From the NCBI GenBank assembly GCA_022792175.1, contig JAAWAN010000038.1, positions 1-49,622 on the forward strand: DNA of 49,622 nucleotides, given 5' to 3'. The position numbers were made by a program, and so were the translations under genes. How positions within the stretch are numbered: the stretch's first letter is position 1; the number at the start of each line of letters is the position of its first letter. The DNA comes from Provencibacterium sp. (GTDB lineage Bacteria > Bacillota > Clostridia > Oscillospirales > Ruminococcaceae). This document shows, piece after piece, positions 17,686 to 25,593 of the stretch. The notes below the pieces were generated by a model, which was not told where the DNA came from, searched no databases, and saw nothing but the letters and a program-made list of their open reading frames with translations.

Positions 17686-18099
17686 ATGTGGCTGATATTT
17701 GCGCTGCTTTCCGCTTTGTTTGCGGCGCTGACCTCTATTTTGGCAAAGGTGGGGATTGAGGGGATTCCTTCCAACCTGGCAACGGGAATCCGAACAGCCG
17801 TTGTTCTGCTGATGGCTTGGGGAATGGTTTTTCTGACGCATGAGCAGCAGGGGCTTTCGGCCATCAGCAGAAAGAGCTGGCTGTTTTTAATTCTGTCGGG
17901 ACTGGCGACCGGGGCCTCCTGGCTCTGCTACTACCGGGCGCTGCAACTGGGGGATGTTTCAAAGGTGGTGCCGGTGGATAAGCTCAGCGCGGTGATAACG
18001 CTCCTGCTCGCCTTCATTTTCCTGCATGAGCCGTTTACGTCGAAATCGCTGCTCGGCTGCCTGTTAATCGGAGCGGGGACGCTTTTCATGGTGCTGTAA
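17686..18099 (+). CDS. Single-domain EamA/DMT transporter
   Basis: A 137-residue membrane protein with one EamA domain of four to five helices. It has the conserved segment VVPVDKLSAVITLLLAF and the ending LLGCLLIGAGTLFMVL. Ten-helix DMT transporters have two such domains, so this form probably works as a dimer. The substrate is unknown. ATG 17686 follows GAGAGGGACAAGGA. It leads a run of same-strand genes up to 20213. Confidence 0.85.
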   Translation: MWLIFALLSALFAALTSILAKVGIEGIPSNLATGIRTAVVLLMAWGMVFLTHEQQGLSAISRKSWLFLILSGLATGASWLCYYRALQLGDVSKVVPVDKLSAVITLLLAFIFLHEPFTSKSLLGCLLIGAGTLFMVL

Positions 18100-18126
18100 G
18101 CTGTTTTATCCGAGGAGGTGGGCTGT

Positions 18127-18498
18127 ATGCTGCCGGAGAAATATCTGCAGGACCCCTGCAGGCTGTCGGTTCCCTACTGGAAGGACGGGCGGATAACCGT
18201 TCCTGAAAACATGAAAATTATCCATCAGCAGGCATTTGACAGCCGGATGGGGAATGATTATACGGACGAACGGTATTTCCGGCTCCTTCATCCGCTGAAA
18301 AATGTTCGGAACCAGCGGCTGGTGAACGCGCTGCTCTGCCGGATGCAGGAGGCGGACTTTGCCACCGTATCCGGTAAGGTGGATAGCTTCTCGAATCCCG
18401 AGAGGCTATATCGCCGGTGCGGCTTTCAGGGGGAGGATATCCGGCATGTCTTAACAGTGAAGCGGGCAGAGGAAAAAAGGGGGAGTATAGAGGGATGA
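18127..18498 (+). pseudogene. GNAT acetyltransferase with the middle deleted in frame
   Basis: The ORF (123 aa, ATG 18127 after CGAGGAGG) opens like a clostridial GNAT: LPEKYLQDPCRLSVPYWK, then NDYTDERYFRLLHPLKNV. It jumps straight to a GNAT C-terminus: LLCRMQEADFATVSGKVDS and NPERLYRRCGF. The acetyl-CoA binding region with the R/Q-x-x-G-x-G/A loop, about 100 residues, is missing. The frame is kept, so a short protein could still be made, but it cannot bind acetyl-CoA. The stop overlaps the next start by ATGA, which would preserve translation of the downstream gene. Confidence 0.75.
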
Positions 18499-19451
18499 AA
18501 ATCGTTGTACTGGATGGATTTCTGGTTACCCGGGGGGATTTGGACTTTGCTCCCCTCGAAGAATTCGGCGAGCTTGCCGTTTATGGCTATACCCCGCCGG
18601 AGCAGGTCGTTTCCCGGCTTGCGGGCGCTGGGGCCGCCTTTTTAAACCGCACCCCCATCTCCCGGGAGATACTGTCGGCCTGCCCGCAGCTTCGCTTTAT
18701 CGGCGTTACCGGCACGGGGGTCAACATGATAGACCTTGCGGCGGCAGCGCAAAAGGGGGTAGCGGTCTGCAACGTTCCAGGCTACAGCACAGCGGCGGTC
18801 GCGCAGATGACGATGGCGCTGCTTTTAGACATCGCCTGCTCGGTTTCGCTGTTAAATGGCTATCTGCATGCCGGGCGCTGGCAGATACCGGAGGATAAGC
18901 AGATAGCGTCGACACGGCTGTTTGAGCTTTCCGGGAAAACGATGGGGCTGGTCGGCTTCGGGGCCATCGGCCGGCAGACTGCGCACCTGGCCAAAGCCTT
19001 CGGCATGCGCACCATCTATAGCCGGCGCCGTCCGCTGCCGGAGGATACGCCGGCGGCCGGCTATCGGCCGCTGGAAGAACTGCTGGAGCAGAGCGACGTG
19101 GTGTCGCTGCACTGCCCGCTGACAGAGAAGACGCGCGGGATGATTGACGAGACAGCCCTTTCGCATATGAAGCCGGGGGCGGTGCTGCTCAATACGGCGC
19201 GCGGCGGGCTGATAGACTCCGCCGCCGTCGCCCGGGCGCTGGAAAGCGGCAGGCTCTATGCTGCCGGGCTGGATGTGCTCGACGAGGAGCCGCCGAAAAA
19301 GGGCCATCCGCTTATCGGCCATTCGCGCTGCGTCATAACGCCGCATGTCGCCTGGGCGCCGGCGGAGACCCGCCGCCGGCTGATTGAAGCCTGTGCAGAG
19401 AATCTGCGCGCCTTTCTGGCGGGACGGCCGCAAAACCTGCAGCGGCCTTGA
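18495..19451 (+). CDS. D-2-hydroxyacid dehydrogenase
   Basis: A 318-residue NAD-dependent dehydrogenase of the D-isomer-specific family (hydroxypyruvate/glycerate or phosphoglycerate dehydrogenase-like). The Rossmann motif is VGFGAIGR (153-160). The catalytic residues are R236 (NTARGG), E265 (DVLDEEPP) and H284 (TPHVAW). The start overlaps the preceding gutted GNAT. The substrate cannot be told; there is no C-terminal ACT domain as in many SerA proteins. Confidence 0.92.
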   Translation: MKIVVLDGFLVTRGDLDFAPLEEFGELAVYGYTPPEQVVSRLAGAGAAFLNRTPISREILSACPQLRFIGVTGTGVNMIDLAAAAQKGVAVCNVPGYSTAAVAQMTMALLLDIACSVSLLNGYLHAGRWQIPEDKQIASTRLFELSGKTMGLVGFGAIGRQTAHLAKAFGMRTIYSRRRPLPEDTPAAGYRPLEELLEQSDVVSLHCPLTEKTRGMIDETALSHMKPGAVLLNTARGGLIDSAAVARALESGRLYAAGLDVLDEEPPKKGHPLIGHSRCVITPHVAWAPAETRRRLIEACAENLRAFLAGRPQNLQRP

Positions 19452-19496
19452 AAAAAGCCGGGAACGGGAATTTTTGAGGAGGGGCGGGAGGAGAAA

Positions 19497-20213
19497 ATGC
19501 TCTGGTTCATTCTGGCGGCCGTCTGCGCCTTTTTTATCAAGGGGCTCTGCGGCTTTGCCAATACGCTGGTTTTTACGGGCATCCTGAGCTTTCACAGCAA
19601 CAGCATCAGCATTTCGCCGGTGGAGCTGCTTTTGGGCTATCCGACCAATCTGATTCTGGCCTGGAAGGAGCGTCGCTCTATCCGCTGGAAAGTCTGCCTG
19701 CCGATGGCGGCGCTGGTGACCTCCGGCAGCGTTCCGGGCATTCTGCTTTTAAAAAATGCGGATACCGGCATCCTTAAAATCATCTTCGGCGCGGTGATTA
19801 TTCTGGTTAGCGGGGAGATGCTGCTCCGGGAGATGAGGGCGAAAAAGAGCAGGCAGTCGAAGGCGCTGCTCGCGGTAATCGGCGTTTTATCGGGCATTCT
19901 GTGCGGGCTGTATGGGGTGGGCGCGCTGCTGGGCGCCTATATGAGCCGGGTTACCGACAGCAGCAGCGCCTTTAAGGCGAATATCTGCGCGGTTTTTCTG
20001 GCCGAAAATACCCTGCGGATTATTTTGTATGCACTGTGGGGGATTATCAACGCCGATATTTTAAAGCAGAGTATTCTGCTGGCGCCGTTTATGCTGCTGG
20101 GGCTGGCAGCCGGAATGCTGAGCGCAAGAGTGCTGAACGAAAAAATCGTAAAAAAATGTGTTATTCTTCTGCTAATGCTCTCTGGTGTGGCACTGATTAT
20201 CAACAGTCTGTAG
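19497..20213 (+). CDS. TauE/SafE-family membrane transporter
   Basis: A 238-residue integral membrane protein of the TauE/SafE (formerly DUF81) family of putative anion exporters, with about seven to eight helices. Typical features are FFIKGLCGFANTLVFTGIL at the start, LLGYPTNLILAW, and LCGLYGVGALLGAYMSR in the second half. ATG 19497 has GGAGGAG upstream. It lies 45 bp after the dehydrogenase and may move a related organic or sulfur-containing acid. That is inference. Confidence 0.88.
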   Translation: MLWFILAAVCAFFIKGLCGFANTLVFTGILSFHSNSISISPVELLLGYPTNLILAWKERRSIRWKVCLPMAALVTSGSVPGILLLKNADTGILKIIFGAVIILVSGEMLLREMRAKKSRQSKALLAVIGVLSGILCGLYGVGALLGAYMSRVTDSSSAFKANICAVFLAENTLRIILYALWGIINADILKQSILLAPFMLLGLAAGMLSARVLNEKIVKKCVILLLMLSGVALIINSL

Positions 20214-20241
20214 AAACAGGATGATTTTTGACAAAAAATGG

Positions 20242-20280
20242 CCCGGCCTGCAGCCATCTTTCCTGCAGGCCGGGGTTTTT
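20242..20280 (+). terminator. Terminator between the transporter and mscS
   Basis: CCCGGCCTGCAG (20242-20253) pairs perfectly with CTGCAGGCCGGG (20263-20274), then a T run. It ends plus-strand transcription facing the minus-strand mscS gene. Confidence 0.9.
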
Positions 20281-20291
20281 AATGGGAAGGT

Positions 20292-21416
20292 TCAGCCTTT
20301 GACGGTGTCTGCAGGGGAACCCCCATCGTTTTTTTCGAGATACAGTGTGCGGGTGGGGAAGGCGAACGCCAGTCCGCAGCGGGCGACTGTCTGCATGATT
20401 TCAAAATTAAGCCGTTCCTTGAGCTGCATATAGTCGGCAAAGCCGGTCAGGCGGCTGAAGCAGTGGATGCGGACATTGAGGCTCGATTCGGCAAACTCGT
20501 TGAAGACCACAACCTGCGGCTCCTCACAGATTTCGGGAATGGCGCCTAAGTCCTCCCGCAGCTCTTTTATACATTCGGCCAGCCGGTCGGGCGGGGAATC
20601 ATAGGTCAGGCCGATATCGAAGGAAATTTTGCGCTTCTGCATGCGCGACCAGTTGACAATCGGTTTGGAGACCAGCAGCGAGTTGGGGGATACCACCTGC
20701 GCATTATCGAAGGTGCGTATCCGGGTAGAGCGAAAGCTGACATCCTCCACAATGCCCTCAATGGTGTCCTCCACCTGAATCCAGTCATTCACCGAAAACG
20801 GCCGGTCCAAAAGGATAACGAGGCCGCCGAACAGGTTGGAGGCCCAGTCCTGCGCGGCGAGCGCGAGGGTCAGCCCGCCGAGCCCGAGGCCGGTAATCAG
20901 GCCGGTCGGGTCAAAGCCCAGCTCGCCCAGCAGAATGACCGTTCCGAAGGCGGCGATAAGCGCGCGGAGAATGCGCGAACAGAACAGGCAGAAGGTCTGC
21001 CCGAGCCTTTCCTGTGAACGGAAAAATGGCCCTGCCCCCACCGTTTCCGGGCTGATAAACAGAAACAGCGCCCAGCAGATGCAGAGGATAAAGCCCATGC
21101 GCAGCAGCCGGAGCGTTAGAGAGGAAAAGAAGAGCCGGCCGCTTTCGGTAGGAAGGCGCAGCAGGGATGCCGCGGCATACAGGACAAAAAGCAGCAGCAG
21201 CGTTTTGACCGGCTTATGGCAGGCCTCCCAAAGGGAGGAAAGCAGCCCCTCCCTTTGGGAGGCCTTTCGCCGCCGGATCAGCCGGGAGAAAAAATAGAGC
21301 AGCATCCGGCGCAGCAGCAGCCCGGCAAGCAGAACTCCCAGCGCGGGCAGAAGGCTGGCTAAAAATTCCCCAACCTGCGGGGAAAGGCCGGAAAGCAGAG
21401 CGGAAAGCTCCTTCAA
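20292..21416 (-). CDS. Mechanosensitive channel of the MscS family
   Basis: A 374-residue MscS-type channel that would release solutes when membrane tension rises. Several N-terminal helices precede the pore helix region (LGFDPTGLITGLGLGGLTLA). The beta domain follows (NLFGGLVILLDRPFSVND and IQVEDTIEGIVEDVSFRSTR), then VSPNSLLVSKPIVNWSR and the alpha/beta domain. The length is normal for MscS-like proteins with extra helices. A palindromic repeat that carries TATAAT on this strand lies about 85 bp upstream. Confidence 0.93.
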   Translation of the reverse strand: MKELSALLSGLSPQVGEFLASLLPALGVLLAGLLLRRMLLYFFSRLIRRRKASQREGLLSSLWEACHKPVKTLLLLFVLYAAASLLRLPTESGRLFFSSLTLRLLRMGFILCICWALFLFISPETVGAGPFFRSQERLGQTFCLFCSRILRALIAAFGTVILLGELGFDPTGLITGLGLGGLTLALAAQDWASNLFGGLVILLDRPFSVNDWIQVEDTIEGIVEDVSFRSTRIRTFDNAQVVSPNSLLVSKPIVNWSRMQKRKISFDIGLTYDSPPDRLAECIKELREDLGAIPEICEEPQVVVFNEFAESSLNVRIHCFSRLTGFADYMQLKERLNFEIMQTVARCGLAFAFPTRTLYLEKNDGGSPADTVKG

Positions 21417-21463
21417 GGGACATTCCTCCTTATAGAAGAAATTTATGAGCGGCCGCGGTATAA

Positions 21464-21526
21464 TCGGCCATGTCCATAGAACGGCCGAATAAATCGGCGT
21501 ATAATAGCCGCCCTGCGGCTATTATA
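21464..21526 (+). repeat. Palindromic repeat, copy 1
   Basis: The right part (21500-21526) is a perfect inverted repeat with 12-bp arms (TATAATAGCCGC) around CCT. The 36 bp to its left match copy 2 (22949-23011, inverted) at about 26 of 36 positions without gaps. The palindrome puts a perfect TATAAT on both strands. The minus-strand box could serve mscS, though the -35 (TTGTGC, 17 bp away) is weak. Confidence 0.75.
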
Positions 21527-21569
21527 CCATCTGCCTGCGCCCGGCACAAGCGCTTTGGTGCCCCGCCTT

Positions 21570-21992
21570 CTACCGCAGCAGCGGCAGGGTGCCGGTCAGC
21601 CGGTTGACCGCCCTTTTCCCGCCGCAGAGCGCAATCCCCAGGCACTCCAGCTGCTCCCCGGGAGTTGCCGCCATTTTTTTGATAAATGCCTCATAGCTTC
21701 TGCAGCCCTGGGCAAGGCTGGTGAAGCTGGCTGATGCCACCCTCTCAAAGCCCGGCTGCAGCAGCTGCTCCCGGATTTTTTTCAGCTGCTCTGCATCCGC
21801 CTGCAAAACGGGGACCGGGAAACGGACGATTCCTTCATAGGCCTGCCCCTCCCGGTCATATACCCTTTCGCCCACTATATCCGGTCTGCACCGGCCCATG
21901 CTGATGCCCAAAATCACCGCCGCATTGGCCGCAAGGCCGGGCGGCAGCTGCTTATCCAAAACCAGAACGCACTTTTCAGTCCTGTTTTCCAT
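21570..21992 (-). CDS. DUF2000 family protein
   Basis: A 140-residue soluble protein of DUF2000, a family with a peptidyl-tRNA hydrolase II-like fold and no known activity. Recognisable parts are KCVLVLDKQLPPGLAANAA, VILGISMGR, and FPVPVLQADAEQLKKIREQ. The start at 21992 has GAAGGAGGAAGAGG upstream and lies within the last codons of the AraC gene. The two genes are therefore coupled, and DUF2000 may be its regulated or helper gene. Confidence 0.85.
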   Translation of the reverse strand: MENRTEKCVLVLDKQLPPGLAANAAVILGISMGRCRPDIVGERVYDREGQAYEGIVRFPVPVLQADAEQLKKIREQLLQPGFERVASASFTSLAQGCRSYEAFIKKMAATPGEQLECLGIALCGGKRAVNRLTGTLPLLR

Positions 21993-22836
21993 CGTCCTCT
22001 TCCTCCTTCTTTTGCGGCCTGTCCGCCTGCTTAAAGAGATTCCCATAGGCGGCAGGGGAGAGACCGATAAACTGCCGGAAAAAGCGGGAGAAATGGCTTT
22101 GATCTGAAAACCCAGCAGACAGGCCAGCCTCCGCCGGCGGCACGCCCGCTTCCAGTAGCGCCTTTGCGCGCCCTATGCGGACCGCCTGCAGATACCGGTA
22201 GGGCGTAACGCCCTTTTCTTTGACAAAGGCGCGCAGCAGCTGCGACTTGCTCAGTCCGCAATAGCGGCAGAGGGCTTCCAGCGTAACTGGCCCGGCAAAG
22301 CTCTCCTCCATCAGCGCGCAGGCCCGCTTCACTTCCTCCCGGCAGGGGGAAAGCGCCTGCTCCTGCCACCGGGCATGCTGCAGAGCCAGCGAGGAAAGAA
22401 AAAGCAGCAGCCCCTCTTCCTTTTCAAATTCCCGTCCCGGCTTCATCAAAAGGCTGTGCAGCACCTGCAGCTGCTCTAGAAGCTCCCCGTTTCGCACAAC
22501 ATTTTGAGAAAAAAGGAGAGGGCAGGCATATCCGCTCAGCTCCTCTGCCAGCAGCTGCAGCGTTTTTTGCGGGATATTCAGCACCCGGTAGGAAAAAAGC
22601 GCCTCCCCCTCCTGTGTGCAGGCGTGGCTGTCACCCGGGTTAAACAGCAGAATATCCCCCGGATAGACTCTGTACTCCCGGTTGTTGCAGCACAGCTGCC
22701 GCTCCCCCGCCTCGACGGCGCCCACCACATAGTAATCATGAAAGTGGTTGGGAAAGGCCTGCACCATCCCCTCAAACCGGCAGGCCTCCATCTGAAGCCG
22801 CCCGTCATGGCGGACGGCCCTCACTCCCTGCTTCAT
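21976..22836 (-). CDS. AraC-family transcriptional regulator
   Basis: A 286-residue regulator with an N-terminal cupin-like sensing domain (HFHDYYVVGAVEAGERQL, PGDILLFNPGDSHACTQ) and a C-terminal double HTH of AraC type. The first HTH is LEALCRYCGLSKSQLLRAF and the second ends GFSDQSHFSRFFRQFIGLSP. It probably senses a small molecule and acts on its own operon or nearby genes. It is followed by the overlapping DUF2000 gene. The pair is flanked on both sides by the inverted repeats at 21464 and 22949. Confidence 0.93.
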   Translation of the reverse strand: MKQGVRAVRHDGRLQMEACRFEGMVQAFPNHFHDYYVVGAVEAGERQLCCNNREYRVYPGDILLFNPGDSHACTQEGEALFSYRVLNIPQKTLQLLAEELSGYACPLLFSQNVVRNGELLEQLQVLHSLLMKPGREFEKEEGLLLFLSSLALQHARWQEQALSPCREEVKRACALMEESFAGPVTLEALCRYCGLSKSQLLRAFVKEKGVTPYRYLQAVRIGRAKALLEAGVPPAEAGLSAGFSDQSHFSRFFRQFIGLSPAAYGNLFKQADRPQKKEEEDDGKQD

Positions 22837-22948
22837 TCTCTCATCCCCCCTTGCCTGCCCTTATCCTACAGCAAAAATGAGAAAATTTCTTGTATGATAT
22901 CTTCATCTTTGCCGGCCGTCCGCCTATGAAACAGGCCGCCGCCTGTGG

Positions 22949-23011
22949 TATAATAGCCGCAGGGCGGCTATTATACACCCATTTATGAGGCCCTCCTGCG
23001 GACAGGGCCGG
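22949..23011 (-). repeat. Palindromic repeat, copy 2 (inverted relative to copy 1)
   Basis: The left part (22949-22975) is the exact reverse complement of the copy 1 palindrome, with loop AGG. The right flank (22976-23011) matches the copy 1 left flank when inverted. With copy 1 it brackets the DUF2000-AraC pair. The rest of the gap before 23136 shows no gene. Confidence 0.75.
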
Positions 23012-23135
23012 ATTATAGCGCCAGCCGCTTCGCGTCTGTACTGTCGGTGGGTTTATTTAGCCGCCCTGCGTCTGTGAAATAATGGATGCGGGAAGAGAAT
23101 GCTTTCGAAACAGGTTTCGGAAAAGAGGAGAATAC

Positions 23136-24002
23136 ATGCGAAGCCATGAAGAGATGCTGCAGCTGATTCTGGACCGGGCGGCGGGGGATGAGCGTATCCG
23201 GGCGGTGACGATGGAAGGCTCCCGCGCCAACCGCAATGCGCTGCATGACCGGTACAGCGACTTTGATATCTGCTATATTGTGACCGATGTCCGGGAGTTT
23301 ACCCGGGACAGGGGATGGATAAACGATTTTGGAGAGCTGCTCATTGCGCAGTATCCCAATGACTGGTTCGACCATCCCTATGATTACAGCAGCCACGACA
23401 CCTTTGTCTGCCTTTTGCAGTTTGCGGACGGTAACCGCATCGATCTGTCACTGATTGATGTGCGCAACATTGCGCACGAGGCACAGAATGACGAGCCGCG
23501 CATCGTTTTAATGAACAAGGACCATTTCCCGGAGCTTTTTCCGGTAACGGGAGAGGAGGCCTACTATATCCGGCGGCCGTCGGAAAAGGAATATCTCGAC
23601 ACCTGCAATGAGTTTCGCTGGCTCTCGGTCTATATCACCAAGGGCCTGTGCCGCCGCGAGCTTTACTATGCCAAACGCAGCTATGATATTCTGTCGATGG
23701 CCATGTTCATCAAAATGTTGAACTGGAGGGTTGCTGTCGACCATGACTTTCAGGTGACGACGGGCGGTAGCAGCAAATACTTAAAGCGCTTTTTGCCGCC
23801 GGAGGAGATGGAGCGCTTTCAGAATATCTTTCCGGATGGCCGGTATGAGGACATCTGGGAGAAGCTGTTTAACATGTATGATTATTTTGCGGAGAATGCA
23901 CAGTATGTCGCCTCCCGGCTGGGCTATCTGTTTGACGGGTGGGAAACGCAGCGGGTGCGGGCGTTTTTAAGCCGGAGAAGGGCAGAGGATGCGCAGGGGT
24001 AA
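23136..24002 (+). CDS. Aminoglycoside 6-adenylyltransferase-like (AadE family)
   Basis: A 288-residue nucleotidyltransferase of the AadE/ANT(6) family, which adds AMP from ATP to the 6-hydroxyl of streptomycin. The polymerase-beta-like active site is GSRANRNALHDRYSDFD with metal ligands D42 and D44. Further family landmarks are DWFDHPYDYSSHDTF and YYAKRSYDILSMAMFIKML. ATG 23136 has AAAAGAGGAG upstream. Chromosomal AadE-like genes are common in Clostridia and are not always resistance genes, so resistance is not certain. No mobile element adjoins it. Confidence 0.85.
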   Translation: MRSHEEMLQLILDRAAGDERIRAVTMEGSRANRNALHDRYSDFDICYIVTDVREFTRDRGWINDFGELLIAQYPNDWFDHPYDYSSHDTFVCLLQFADGNRIDLSLIDVRNIAHEAQNDEPRIVLMNKDHFPELFPVTGEEAYYIRRPSEKEYLDTCNEFRWLSVYITKGLCRRELYYAKRSYDILSMAMFIKMLNWRVAVDHDFQVTTGGSSKYLKRFLPPEEMERFQNIFPDGRYEDIWEKLFNMYDYFAENAQYVASRLGYLFDGWETQRVRAFLSRRRAEDAQG

Positions 24003-24050
24003 AAAGGCCGGCCCCTGCGGGGATCGGCCTGAAAACGCAGCTGCCAAAAG

Positions 24051-24608
24051 ATGCTTTACGTCCTTTTCAAAATGTTCTGCCTGTATCAAAATTATCTGCG
24101 ATGCGTGAAGGATTGTTCAAAAAATAATGTACCGACAATCGTTATCCATCTGCCGGATGATGCCTATCCTTTAAACGAGCTGGGGATGGAAAGGATAAAG
24201 GCAATTGTTTTTGAAGCAGAGGATAATGAGGTGCATATTGCATTTGAAAATTTGAGAAACATTCAGAATCTTACTTTAGTGCTGGATTGCTTTCATTCAG
24301 AATGCGCGGGATACTGCTATGACAGCTGCCATCATAAAAACTATGCGCCGGACCACGAATTGCCGAAACAATATGGCAGCCGTTTAATGGCCCTGCATCT
24401 GCATGACAATGGAGGCGGGCATAATCAGCACCGGCTGCCCTTTGATGGAAAGGCCGACTGGAGGGAGGTAATGAGCCGCATTTTGCTGACAGGCTATAAA
24501 GGGGCTACATCGTTGGAGCTGATGAATTGGGATTATATGCATCTCTCCATTCAGCAGTTCCTCTCCCTGGCCTATCAAAAAGCCAAAGAGCTGGATGCTA
24601 TGAGATGA
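24051..24608 (+). pseudogene. Sugar phosphate isomerase/epimerase, N-terminally truncated
   Basis: The 185-codon ORF encodes the second half of a xylose isomerase-like TIM barrel. Visible parts are IVIHLPDDAYPLNELGMERI, AFENLRN, CYDSCHH, the metal-binding LMALHLHDNGG and GATSLELMNWDY. The first barrel strands, normally about 90 to 100 residues with part of the metal site, are missing. The sequence before YQNYLRCVKDCSKNN is unrelated. There is no ribosome binding site before ATG 24051. It is a gene fragment left by a deletion. Confidence 0.75.
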
Positions 24609-24692
24609 CGGGGACTTTCTCTTTATAAAGCGGCCGGGTCGCTTATGGAAATGTGCTTTATAGGTGAAGAACACTTTTTTCGAAAAAAGATG

Positions 24693-24743
24693 AAAAAAAA
24701 CAGCCATCCGCAAACGAAAGGTGTTGCGGATGGCTGTTTTTTT
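24693..24743. terminator. Bidirectional terminator
   Basis: A long perfect stem (24693-24713 with 24724-24743) has eight A on the left and seven T on the right, so it works on both strands. It lies between two converging gene fragments. The 14-bp direct repeat ATAAAGCGGCCGGG occurs at 24625-24638 and 24745-24758, on either side of it. Confidence 0.85.
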
Positions 24744-24782
24744 CATAAAGCGGCCGGGGACTGCCGGGATGGCTTTATGCGC

Positions 24783-25064
24783 TCAGCTTTCGTTTTGCGG
24801 CCCTTCCTGCCCGATGCGGCAGGTTTCCCGGCGAAGAAACTCGGTTTCGTCCAGAATCCTCCGGCTGCACCGGTAAAAATATTCCCCTGCCGCTGTCAGG
24901 GAAACGCGGCGGTTTTCCCGCCGGAGCAGCTTTACTCCCAGCTCGGTCTCCAGCGTCCGTATCTGCTGCGAGATGGCAGACTGTGAGATATAGCACCGCT
25001 CGGCTGCCCCGGTGAAGCTGCCGCACTCGACGACGGCGGTAAAATAGAACATCTGTCTGAACAA
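24783..25064 (-). pseudogene. LysR regulator reduced to its DNA-binding domain
   Basis: The ORF (93 aa) is a clean LysR N-terminal winged helix: FYFTAVVECGSFTGAAERC, YISQSAISQQIRTLETELG and VSLTAAGEYFYRCSRRI. It stops after the linker helix. The roughly 200-residue effector domain is absent and no continuation is seen in any frame before the terminator. A bare HTH could still bind DNA, but the usual reading is a truncated gene. Confidence 0.72.
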
Positions 25065-25128
25065 TTTGCGGATGCCTCCCTGCCGTTTTTAAAAATACCC
25101 CCGATATGTATACGCCTTCATGAAACGG

Positions 25129-25470
25129 CTAGTCATACAGGGCAATTTTCGTTTCCAGCCGCTGCAGGGTGAGCTGCATTTCCTCTATGCGCGCAGAGAG
25201 CAGCTCCCGCTGCCGGAGCAGCAGCTGTTTTCTTTTGGGGGCGGTAGCCTCCCCCTGTCCGCAGAGTGCTACATATTCGGCCAGCGTTTCCACCGGGATT
25301 CCCGCAGCGCGCATACAGCGGACCAGCTCGATAAAGCGGCACTGCTCCTCCCCATATTCCCGGTTCCCGCTTTTGTTGCGCGGCACTGGGGGAATGGCTC
25401 CCACGCGCTCATAGTAGCGCAGCGTATCGATGGAAAGGCCATATTTTCTGCTGACTTCTGCGATGGTCAT
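25129..25470 (-). CDS. MerR-family transcriptional regulator
   Basis: A 113-residue MerR regulator: winged HTH at the start (MTIAEVSRKYGLSIDTLRYYERVGAI, read in two parts), NREYGEEQ, and a coiled-coil dimer helix rich in Leu, Gln and Arg. It is of the short type without a metal-binding loop, usual for regulators of oxidoreductase genes. MerR proteins act on promoters with 19-20 bp spacers; one such promoter is at 44683-44713 in this window, but a link between the two is only a possibility. The gene is monocistronic, with GGAGG before ATG. Confidence 0.9.
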   Translation of the reverse strand: MTIAEVSRKYGLSIDTLRYYERVGAIPPVPRNKSGNREYGEEQCRFIELVRCMRAAGIPVETLAEYVALCGQGEATAPKRKQLLLRQRELLSARIEEMQLTLQRLETKIALYD

Positions 25471-25593
25471 AGCGTTCTGCCTCCTATTACGATATCATTT
25501 GGCGGGGGCCTTCGGCAACCGGCCGAGGGTTCATCCGTCTGGCTTTTCGTCTTCTTTTTTTCCGGAGTGCCGCAAAGATGCCCCTGCCCGGAT

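Noticed and set aside
21500-21526. Palindrome considered as a transcription terminator
   Set aside because: Arms end in TATAAT/ATTATA instead of a T run, and the same unit recurs at 22949 and in part at 27028. A repeat with promoter boxes fits better.
23136-24002. AadE-like gene as part of a mobile resistance element
   Set aside because: No transposase, integrase or attachment site is near, and base composition matches the neighbours.
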